Below, in pieces: positions 1 through 4,956 of a stretch of 11,776 bases of DNA (position 1 is its first letter; every line of letters begins with the position of its first letter). The translations under genes and the position numbers were made by a program. This DNA comes from Bacteroidales bacterium UBA1735 (GTDB lineage: Bacteria > Bacteroidota > Bacteroidia > Bacteroidales > Paludibacteraceae), in contig DCID01000018.1 of NCBI GenBank assembly GCA_002315745.1, positions 1 to 11,776 on the forward strand, in the 5' to 3' direction. The notes under the pieces are model-generated. The model was not told the DNA's origin and did no database searches. It saw nothing but the letters and a program-made list of their open reading frames with translations.

Positions 1-146
1 AGCGACAGGGTTGAGGTGTAGTGAGGCTGCATCATCCTCTCTAATACGAGTAAGGCAGAGTCCTGTTCCGCCGCTTTACTCATCACAGAAGTGCCTACGA
101 GGAGCACTCCCATCATCCAAAATTTCACTTTATTCATACGATTCAT
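1..146 (-). CDS. Secreted protein of unknown function, N-terminal fragment
   Basis: The reading frame is open from an ATG at 146 to the window edge (48 complete codons, cut off). It begins MNRMNKVKFWMMGVLLVGTS, a basic start followed by a hydrophobic stretch, with a plausible signal peptidase I site after the Ser-Lys-Ala near residue 25; the mature part would start AEQDSALLVLERMMQPHY. A second ATG at 137 gives a more normal signal peptide and may be the real start. The gene begins 3 nt after the tetR stop, so the two are almost certainly co-transcribed and this protein is a likely target or partner of the regulator. In Bacteroidota, genes after such TetR regulators often encode efflux parts (TolC, RND or MMPL) or LolA-like periplasmic proteins; the short mature segment resembles the latter only faintly. 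I cannot assign a function. Confidence 0.65.
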   Translation of the reverse strand, partial: MNRMNKVKFWMMGVLLVGTSVMSKAAEQDSALLVLERMMQPHYTSTLS

Positions 147-149
147 TAT

Positions 150-758
150 TTATCCATTCATTTTTCGCAATATCATCTCCTTACCTTCCTCGGACACGAT
201 ACCTCGCATCACGATATCAATCGCGTATTTGATAGCATCCACATTCCGCTTGTTCTCCTTTTCATCCATGAGCACATTGAGTATGGCTTCTCGCATAGAT
301 TCAATGACCACACACGCTTTATCCACATCTAAGTCCTCGCGGAAGATATGTTCCTCCTTACCGCGTTGCAGGGCTACACCTATGTTTATCCGCGCACGAG
401 CACGCACGCGACTTTTATGTGCCTGATAGAGTTGGGGGTAGTACTTCTCTAGATCGTATATGACGGGTGGTACTTGGCGTACATCGCGCGTCTCGCGCAT
501 GATCTTCTGAAAATTGAGTAACAAATCCAAGATAGTGTTCTTCTCCAACTTCGTTTGGATGTTCGCATTCACCTCATCCTCCAACTTGAGTAGCATGGCT
601 TCCACCAGTTCATCCTTTGTAGCGAAATAGACGTAGAACGTCTTTTTACTCATACCTAACTCATGGCACACGTCGTCAATGGATACCGAGCGGATACCCA
701 CTGCGCGCATCTTCGCCATGGCTACTTGGATAATGTCTTGTTTGAGTGTATCAATCAT
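150..758 (-). CDS. TetR/AcrR-family transcriptional regulator
   Basis: A 202-residue protein with the usual TetR length. Residues 5-50 form the three-helix DNA-binding domain: VSIDDVCHELGMSKKTFYVYF (about 25-45) is the helix-turn-helix, with recognition helix SKKTFYVYF, followed by the typical KDELVEAML. The rest (about 55-202) is a helical ligand-binding and dimerisation domain that cannot be matched to a ligand from sequence. The start at 758 fits the family, whose N-terminus is short before the first helix. The gene lies downstream of tsf but has its own promoter (798-829) and a palindrome over the promoter and start codon, as expected for autorepression. It is followed after 3 nt by a gene for a secreted protein, so it probably controls an envelope or efflux operon continuing past the window. 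Confidence 0.93.
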   Translation of the reverse strand: MIDTLKQDIIQVAMAKMRAVGIRSVSIDDVCHELGMSKKTFYVYFATKDELVEAMLLKLEDEVNANIQTKLEKNTILDLLLNFQKIMRETRDVRQVPPVIYDLEKYYPQLYQAHKSRVRARARINIGVALQRGKEEHIFREDLDVDKACVVIESMREAILNVLMDEKENKRNVDAIKYAIDIVMRGIVSEEGKEMILRKMNG

Positions 759-801
759 TTGCGCCGTCCCCCGTAGTTTGATCTACGAAAAACGGCGCAA
801 A
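758..801. promoter_or_regulatory. Two-level palindrome, candidate TetR operator
   Basis: Outer arms TTTGCGCCGT (758-767) and ACGGCGCAAA (792-801) are perfect 10-bp inverted repeats. Inside them lie CGTAG (772-776) and CTACG (783-787), a second inverted repeat with a 6-bp spacer. The element spans from the -7 promoter box of tetR to the A of its ATG. The transcription start should be near 791-793, so the upstream outer arm would not be fully transcribed; this argues for a DNA operator and not an RNA hairpin. The inner 16-bp palindrome has a size usual for TetR-family sites. The outer right arm is also found at the promoter at 7435, so it may be a common feature of promoters here. Confidence 0.6.
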
Positions 802-829
802 ATTATAAAATCTTTTGCAACTGCACAAA
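798..829 (-). promoter_or_regulatory. Promoter of tetR (Bacteroidota type)
   Basis: On the minus strand TTTG (829-826) is followed after exactly 20 nt by TAATTTTG (805-798), matching the Bacteroidota primary sigma consensus TTTG at -33 and TAnnTTTG at -7. The predicted start near 791-793 leaves a leader of about 34 nt before the tetR ATG. Box sequence, spacing and the G+C-rich CGCCGTTTTT after the -7 box are the same as in the promoter at 7435-7466. Confidence 0.75.
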
Positions 830-854
830 TAAACTGCGTGTTTATCGTGCTTTT

Positions 855-886
855 TTGGAAACTTTTGTTACTTTTGCAGTTTCCAA
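855..886. repeat. Perfect 9-bp inverted repeat between tsf and tetR
   Basis: TTGGAAACT (855-863) and AGTTTCCAA (878-886) are perfect inverted repeats around a 14-nt centre, beginning 18 nt after the tsf stop codon. As RNA from the minus strand it could form a hairpin at the end of the rplM-tsf message, but it is followed by A residues and not by U, so it is not a canonical terminator. The centre contains TACTTTTG on the plus strand, a perfect -7 box, but there is no TTTG 19-21 nt before it. It may be an operator, a 3' stabilising hairpin, or a leftover control site. Confidence 0.5.
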
Positions 887-904
887 GTTACAATTAAACA
901 GCGA

Positions 905-1894
905 TTACTCTTGGTTCAAAGTGATGCGTTTGAAGTCCACGATAGTCACATTGTTTTTCTTCAAGATATCCTTCACGAGTTCTTTGCTCTCGGAGAGGAT
1001 ATATTGTTGTTCCACCAATGTAGACTCTTTGAGGAACTTCTGCAGACGACCTTGAGCGATCATCTCCACTTTCTTCATATTGAGAGCAGCCTCTGCCTCA
1101 GCAGGAACGGTAGCGCGGATTTGGCGTGCTTGTTCTGCTTGTTCAGCGGTCATCCAGCCCTTAGCGGTATTGGACTCAATATGCTCGTCGCTATCAGCAT
1201 GAGCAGGATTGATACCAGCCTTACGGAGGGCGTTCTCAATCGCTTTGTTCACTTCGTCCTGTTTGGTCTTATCGATAGCGATAGCGAGCTCACGATCCTT
1301 CACTTCCTGTGCCACATGCTCTGCATCGAGAGCCACAGGGCTCATGGAAGCAACCTGCATGTTCACGCCGTGAACGGTCTCGTGATCAGCAGCCGCATTG
1401 TCGGCAGCCACCAACGAAGACAGTTTATTTCCCAAGTGGTTATATGCATCTACGACAGGAGCCTTGATGAACGTATAGTCGCTCAGTTCCATTTTCTCGC
1501 CCGTCACACCCGAGCGCTCGGTTACGAGTGCCTCTACGGTGAGGTCACCAGCCTTCAGTGCTTTTAGAGCAGCGAGGTCAGCCGGTTTCTCAGCCATAGC
1601 GATGTCGAGGATTTTCTTCACCATACCTACGAAGTCAGCGTTCTTTGCCACGAAGTCCGTTTCGCACTTCACAGCCACGATGCAACCAAAACCGTTCTCA
1701 GCCTTAGCCAGCACGCAACCTTCCGATGCCTCACGGTCGCTACGCTTAGCAGCGATAGCCTGACCACGTTTACGAAGGAGGTCTTTAGCCACCTCGAAGT
1801 CGCCGTTGGCTTCCTCCAGGGCTTTCTTGACATCCATCATACCTGCGCCTGTGATATCGCGCAGTTTCTTTATATCTGCAAGTGTTACAGCCAT
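905..1894 (-). CDS. tsf: Elongation factor Ts
   Basis: Guanine-nucleotide exchange factor that releases GDP from EF-Tu during translation. The 329-residue protein starts MAVTLADIKKLRDITGAGMM, the N-terminal UBA-like EF-Tu-binding module, and carries the CETDFVAKN segment with the TDFV motif at residues 79-82, whose Asp80-Phe81 intrude into EF-Tu. Length is usual for Bacteroidota, longer than the roughly 280 residues of Escherichia coli. It is the last gene of rplM-rpsI-rpsB-tsf. The 35-nt gap to rpsB is filled almost entirely by copies of the heptamer ATTTACG, directly up to a short A-rich stretch before the ATG. It has no promoter of its own that I can see. Confidence 0.98.
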   Translation of the reverse strand: MAVTLADIKKLRDITGAGMMDVKKALEEANGDFEVAKDLLRKRGQAIAAKRSDREASEGCVLAKAENGFGCIVAVKCETDFVAKNADFVGMVKKILDIAMAEKPADLAALKALKAGDLTVEALVTERSGVTGEKMELSDYTFIKAPVVDAYNHLGNKLSSLVAADNAAADHETVHGVNMQVASMSPVALDAEHVAQEVKDRELAIAIDKTKQDEVNKAIENALRKAGINPAHADSDEHIESNTAKGWMTAEQAEQARQIRATVPAEAEAALNMKKVEMIAQGRLQKFLKESTLVEQQYILSESKELVKDILKKNNVTIVDFKRITLNQE

Positions 1895-1898
1895 AAAA

Positions 1899-1932
1899 AT
1901 TTACGATTTACGAATTTACGATTTACGATTTA
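1899..1932. repeat. ATTTACG heptamer repeat between rpsB and tsf
   Basis: ATTTACG occurs at 1899-1905, 1906-1912, 1914-1920 and 1921-1927, with one extra A at 1913, followed by a decayed copy ATTTATT that includes the rpsB stop codon (1930-1932). The array fills nearly the whole rpsB-tsf spacer. Eleven nucleotides (CGTAAATCGTA on the minus strand) recur in the in-frame repeat inside engB at 10755-10784. Confidence 0.9.
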
Positions 1933-2784
1933 TTCTGCAGCGGGGGCTTCGGGAGCAGCTTCAGCTACTTTCTCAGCCTTAGGAGCCTCGTCGGCAGCAG
2001 CCTTGCGTACGCGGGTGCGACGCTCTTTTGGTGCTGGAGCCTCTTTTGCCTCTGCGCCCTCTTCCTGTTGTTGAGCAGCCTCTTCGTCAGCCTGAGCAAC
2101 TTTGCGCTCCTCCAGACCTTCCTTGATAGCCTCGCAAACAGCATTCAAGATGACCTCGATAGACTTGGTAGCATCATCGTTAGCAGGGATCACGAAGTCA
2201 ATATTGTTAGGATTAGAGTTCGTATCTACGATACCAAATACAGGAATACCCAGACGGTTAGCCTCAGCCACAGCGATGTGCTCTTTCATCACATCCACTA
2301 CGAACAGAGCGCTTGGCAGACGGGTCAGGTCAGCGATAGAACCGAGGTTCTTCTCCAGTTTCTCGCGTTGACGAGTGATCTGCAGTTTCTCACGTTTGGA
2401 GATATTATCGAAGGTACCATCGGTCATCATCTTATCGATGTTAGACATCTTCTTCACAGCCTTACGGATAGTGGGGAAGTTGGTGAGCATACCACCAGCC
2501 CAACGCTCGGTGATATAAGGCATACCTACCTCTTGTGCTTTAGCAGCCACTACCTCTTGGCCTTGCTTCTTCGTCGAAACGAACAGCACACGGCGACCGG
2601 ATTTAGCGATGTTCTTTAATGCCTCTGCAGCTTCGTCAATCTTAACGACAGTCTTATTGAGGTCGATGATGTGGATACCATTGCGCTCCATGTAGATATA
2701 AGGAGCCATTGCAGGATTCCATTTGCGTTTGAGGTGGCCAAAGTGGCAGCCAGCCTCGAGTAATTGATCAAAATTAGTTCTCAT
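1930..2784 (-). CDS. rpsB: 30S ribosomal protein S2
   Basis: Structural protein of the small ribosomal subunit, required for binding of S1 and for initiation. The 284-residue product begins MRTNFDQLLEAGCHFGHLKR and contains the S2 signatures FVSTKKQGQEVV (about 68-79), ERWAGGMLTNF (93-103) and GIPVFGIVDTNSNP (179-192). The conserved body ends near residue 230. It is followed by a low-complexity tail of about 54 residues rich in Ala, Glu and Lys with a basic patch KERRTRVRK, a common extension in Bacteroidota S2. The gene is third in the ribosomal operon; the 96-nt spacer before it contains a CTAG repeat array and a small hairpin. The 13-nt sequence TAAAAAATCAAAT before its ATG is identical to that before rplM. 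Confidence 0.98.
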   Translation of the reverse strand: MRTNFDQLLEAGCHFGHLKRKWNPAMAPYIYMERNGIHIIDLNKTVVKIDEAAEALKNIAKSGRRVLFVSTKKQGQEVVAAKAQEVGMPYITERWAGGMLTNFPTIRKAVKKMSNIDKMMTDGTFDNISKREKLQITRQREKLEKNLGSIADLTRLPSALFVVDVMKEHIAVAEANRLGIPVFGIVDTNSNPNNIDFVIPANDDATKSIEVILNAVCEAIKEGLEERKVAQADEEAAQQQEEGAEAKEAPAPKERRTRVRKAAADEAPKAEKVAEAAPEAPAAE

Positions 2785-2803
2785 TTGATTTGATTTTTTA
2801 GCA

Positions 2804-2819
2804 TTCCTAGTAGTAGGAA
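2804..2819 (-). other. Small hairpin in the rpsB leader
   Basis: TTCCTA (2804-2809) and TAGGAA (2814-2819) form a perfect 6-bp stem around a 4-nt loop, ending 19 nt before the rpsB ATG. It follows the CTAG array and has no U-run, so it is not a terminator. It could affect rpsB translation or message stability, but nothing else supports this. Confidence 0.35.
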
Positions 2820-2821
2820 GG

Positions 2822-2857
2822 CTAGATTTTCTAGATTTTCTAGAATCTCTAGAGCTT
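2822..2857. repeat. 9-bp CTAG-phased tandem repeat between rpsI and rpsB
   Basis: CTAG occurs at 2822, 2831, 2840 and 2849, exactly 9 bp apart: units CTAGATTTT, CTAGATTTT, CTAGAATCT and CTAGAGCTT. The array takes up over a third of the 96-nt rpsI-rpsB spacer. The same 9-bp phase of CTAG is found inside the korA coding sequence at 9677-9703. Confidence 0.9.
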
Positions 2858-2880
2858 CATCTCTAAGAATTATGAATAGA

Positions 2881-3267
2881 TTAACGTTTACTGAATTGGA
2901 AGTGTTTACGAGCCTTGGGTTGACCGGGTTTCTTACGCTCTACCTCACGAGCATCGCGAGTCATGAAGCCTTCAGCCTTCAGAGCAGCTTTATCCTCAGC
3001 GTTGATCTTCACCAGCGCACGAGCGATAGCCAGACGCAATGCCTCAGCTTGCCCCTTGAAGCCACCACCATCCAAGTTCACTTGAATATCATACTTACCT
3101 TCTACACCTAACTTAACGAGTGGTTGTTTAACCACGAATTGAAGAATAGGGCTTGGGAAATAAACGTCGATAGGACGGTCATTGATAACGATTTGACCAG
3201 CACCTTCTTTGACATAAACGCGTGCAACAGCAGCTTTACGACGACCTAATGCATTAATTGTTTCCAT
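2881..3267 (-). CDS. rpsI: 30S ribosomal protein S9
   Basis: Small-subunit protein whose C-terminal tail reaches the P-site tRNA. The 128-residue product has the usual length. It opens METINALGRRKAAVARVYVK with the S9 signature GRRK(A/T)AVARV at about residues 8-17, contains the VNLDGGGFKGQAEALRLAIARAL core, and ends in Ser-Lys-Arg, the conserved C-terminus that touches the tRNA anticodon stem. It starts 10 nt after the rplM stop, the usual rplM-rpsI pairing in bacteria. After its stop comes a 96-nt repeat-rich spacer before rpsB. Confidence 0.98.
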   Translation of the reverse strand: METINALGRRKAAVARVYVKEGAGQIVINDRPIDVYFPSPILQFVVKQPLVKLGVEGKYDIQVNLDGGGFKGQAEALRLAIARALVKINAEDKAALKAEGFMTRDAREVERKKPGQPKARKHFQFSKR

Positions 3268-3277
3268 ACTTCTTCAA

Positions 3278-3733
3278 TTATTTAAGGGTGTTGATATCAA
3301 TAGTTTTGGGTTTTTGCGCTTGCATATTGTGCTCTGCACCAGCAAACACATAGAGATTGTCGATAAGCTTAGCGCCCAGACGAGTCTTAGGCAGCATACC
3401 TTTAACAACTTTACGAAGCAGATGATCTGCGCCCTTGTCTAACATTTGACGAGGAGTCATCTCGCGTTGTCCACCAGGGAAGCCCGTGTAGCGAATGTAC
3501 GTACGACCATCCCATTTGTTACCAGTGAGTTGCACCTTGTCTGCATTGATGATGATCACATTGTCACCACAGTCGACATTAGGTGTGAAACTCGGTTTGT
3601 ACTTGCCGCGGAGGAGCTTAGCCACCTTCGTGCACATGCGACCAAGAACTTGGTCCGTAGCATCAACAACAACCCACTCCTTCTGAGCGGTTGCCTTGTT
3701 CGCTGATACTGTCTTGTAAGATAAAGTATCCAT
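3278..3733 (-). CDS. rplM: 50S ribosomal protein L13
   Basis: Early-assembly protein of the large ribosomal subunit that binds 23S rRNA. The 151-residue product is slightly longer than usual (about 142-150). It carries VVVDATDQVLGRMCTKVAKLLRGK (about 21-44), the conserved N-terminal core, then HADDGDN-type CGDNVIIINADKVQLTGNKW (56-75) and a YIRYTGFPGGQREMTPRQML segment typical of L13. It is the first gene of rplM-rpsI-rpsB-tsf. Its promoter lies at 3834-3865 in the end of the upstream lipoprotein gene, and the leader of about 95 nt holds a strong bulged hairpin and a 12-codon upstream ORF that ends on its ATG. L13 represses its own operon in E. coli through the mRNA leader, so a similar loop here is reasonable. 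Confidence 0.98.
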   Translation of the reverse strand: MDTLSYKTVSANKATAQKEWVVVDATDQVLGRMCTKVAKLLRGKYKPSFTPNVDCGDNVIIINADKVQLTGNKWDGRTYIRYTGFPGGQREMTPRQMLDKGADHLLRKVVKGMLPKTRLGAKLIDNLYVFAGAEHNMQAQKPKTIDINTLK

Positions 3734-3771
3734 TAATTTGATTTTTTAATGGCCACGTCGACGGACTTCAT
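3733..3771 (-). CDS. Possible 12-codon upstream ORF in the rplM leader
   Basis: An ATG at 3771 opens a frame encoding MKSVDVAIKKSN and ends with TAA at 3735-3733, sharing its last A with the rplM ATG (TAATG). The start codon lies in the loop of the leader hairpin and the 3' arm of that hairpin is inside the ORF, so translating it would open the stem and deliver a ribosome to rplM. It is short enough to occur by chance and has no visible ribosome-binding signal. Confidence 0.25.
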   Translation of the reverse strand: MKSVDVAIKKSN

Positions 3772-3803
3772 TTACAGGTCTTTGCCCCACCGCCCAACGT
3801 AGC
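3752..3803 (-). promoter_or_regulatory. Hairpin in the rplM mRNA leader, candidate ribosomal-protein leader
   Basis: In the minus-strand RNA, nucleotides 3803-3790 pair with 3764-3752 to give 13 base pairs (ten Watson-Crick, three G-U) with one bulged G at 3793 and a 25-nt loop. Pairing ends 18 nt before the rplM ATG. The stem lies entirely within the transcript predicted from the promoter at 3834-3865. Leaders of ribosomal operons commonly carry such structures for feedback by a ribosomal protein. I do not recognise it as a named family. Confidence 0.5.
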
Positions 3804-3833
3804 GTGTTATTATTGTTTTTTAAAAAAAGCGTG

Positions 3834-3865
3834 CAAAAGTACTATTTTATTTCGACATACGCAAA
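3834..3865 (-). promoter_or_regulatory. Promoter of the rplM-rpsI-rpsB-tsf operon
   Basis: TTTG (3865-3862) is followed after exactly 20 nt by TACTTTTG (3841-3834) on the minus strand, a full match to the Bacteroidota -33/-7 promoter. The -33 box lies in the last codons of the DUF4296 gene and the -7 box begins immediately after its stop codon. The transcript should start near 3828, giving a leader of about 95 nt. Confidence 0.8.
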
Positions 3866-4351
3866 TTTTTCAGTAACTTTTTTGCATTTTTCTGCATTTT
3901 TCCAAGTCCACCATTCATTTGACCAGGGTTGGAGCCCATAAATCATCTCTATTTGCGTTTCGTCTATGTTCGGCAGTTCTCGTTCCAGTTTCGGCAGTCC
4001 GACTGCTAACGCATATGCCCATGCTTCTGCCTCTGCCTCACAGCGTTCGAATAGCGGGTGATAGATATGGTGTATACGTTGCGGATGGTCGATATACCAC
4101 ACCATCGACGAGTCAAACTGCGCCTGTGTGATGCCGTGTTTGGCGAGTACCACATAGTAGTATTTACCCACCTCTTCGTCATGGCCATAGTTATAGCCGA
4201 TGGCTTGTATGATAGCCTCCGTACGATGCAAGTCATACAACACCGACTGCAGTTCCCGAGACGACAGTACCCCCCTCGGACGGCACCCCATGAGTGTTAG
4301 GGTTAATGCTAACAATCCCAATACTCCTATATGTCGTATTTTACTATCCAC
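3842..4351 (-). CDS. DUF4296 lipoprotein
   Basis: A 169-residue lipoprotein of a Bacteroidota-specific family of unknown function. Residues 1-22 are a lipoprotein signal peptide (basic start, Leu/Thr-rich core) with the lipobox LMGC; Cys23 would be lipidated. Then follow family-like segments SRELQSVLYDLHRTEAI (about 30-46) and YYYVVLAKHGITQAQFDSSM (64-83), as in DUF4296, and a Trp-rich stretch near 142-149. The start is a GTG (4351-4349): no in-frame ATG exists between the upstream in-frame stop near 4396 and the signal peptide. The GTG sits in a short repeat array. The gene follows lspA, whose product would process it. Its last codons hold the -33 box of the rplM promoter. Role unknown; the start could instead be a non-standard codon a little upstream. 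Confidence 0.85.
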   Translation of the reverse strand: MDSKIRHIGVLGLLALTLTLMGCRPRGVLSSRELQSVLYDLHRTEAIIQAIGYNYGHDEEVGKYYYVVLAKHGITQAQFDSSMVWYIDHPQRIHHIYHPLFERCEAEAEAWAYALAVGLPKLERELPNIDETQIEMIYGLQPWSNEWWTWKNAEKCKKVTEKFAYVEIK

Positions 4352-4388
4352 TTCGTTACTATCCGCACTTCGTGCTACAGCTTCGCTA
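4342..4388. repeat. Repeat cluster over the lspA stop and DUF4296 start
   Basis: TACTATCCACTTCGT (4342-4356) is followed directly by TACTATCCGCACTTCGT (4357-4373) and the decayed GCTACAGCTTCGCTAC up to the lspA stop. Read on the minus strand, each unit holds a tiny palindrome with GAA at its centre: AGC-GAA-GCT (4387-4379), GCAC-GAA-GTGC (4375-4365) and AC-GAA-GT (4356-4350). The array supplies the lspA stop region, the spacer, and the GTG start and first codons of the DUF4296 gene. Confidence 0.8.
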
Positions 4389-4955
4389 CTTTTTTAAACT
4401 CGCATCAAGTTCCTTACGATAGAACAGGATGATGGCAAACACGGCTACCGTGATGCATGAATCCGCGAAGTTAAAGACAGGACGGAAGAAGATGCACTCG
4501 CCGGCGGCGTTATAGATAAGCGGGAAATAGAGCATATCCACTACCCGACCATAGAACCACTCGCCGTAGCCGAAGATCTTACCATACGCCACGCAGTCGA
4601 TGATGTTCCCCATCGCTCCGGCTAAGATGAGCGCCACCATGGTGATATATCCATACGACGTATGGGTTGCACCATTCCCCACGGGTCGCGGTTGGTAGAT
4701 AAGCCGATGGAGATAGTATCCCAAGGCGCCTACTGCCACGATGCGGAAGATGGTCAGCAGCAGTTTGGAGAACCACTCGATGCCAAACGCCATGCCATTG
4801 TTCTCAATAAAGCATAGCCAGAACCACGACGTGATAGGCATTGCTTCGCCCATATGGAAATGTGTTCGTACATAGAGTTTGAGCCATTGGTCAAACCCCA
4901 CTGCCACCAGCACAATGGCGACTATCAATAACTTCTGCTTTGTGGGTGTTTTCAT
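4386..4955 (-). CDS. lspA: Lipoprotein signal peptidase (signal peptidase II)
   Basis: Inner-membrane aspartic protease that removes signal peptides from lipidated prolipoproteins. The 189-residue product has four hydrophobic segments (about 9-21, 65-82, 103-119, 167-178). Family motifs are DQWLK (22-26), ENNGMAFG (51-58), GAMGNIID (113-120), RVVDMLYFP (137-145) and FNFADSC (161-167); Asp140 and Asp165 correspond to the catalytic pair. A loop of about 20 residues between Asp140 and Asp165 is longer than in E. coli, as is common in Bacteroidota. It starts 1 nt after the metK stop and is followed by a predicted lipoprotein substrate, so it should be translated together with metK and be under the same riboswitch. 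Confidence 0.97.
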   Translation of the reverse strand: MKTPTKQKLLIVAIVLVAVGFDQWLKLYVRTHFHMGEAMPITSWFWLCFIENNGMAFGIEWFSKLLLTIFRIVAVGALGYYLHRLIYQPRPVGNGATHTSYGYITMVALILAGAMGNIIDCVAYGKIFGYGEWFYGRVVDMLYFPLIYNAAGECIFFRPVFNFADSCITVAVFAIILFYRKELDASLKK

Positions 4956-4956
4956 A

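Noticed and set aside
911..1567. 218-codon plus-strand open frame opposite tsf, just after an orphan plus-strand -7 box
   Set aside because: It lies wholly antisense to tsf, its product resembles no family I know, and long antisense frames are common opposite genes with strong codon bias. The -7 box lacks a -33 partner.
2068..2619. 183-codon plus-strand open frame opposite rpsB
   Set aside because: Shadow of the rpsB codon usage; no promoter, no recognisable domains.
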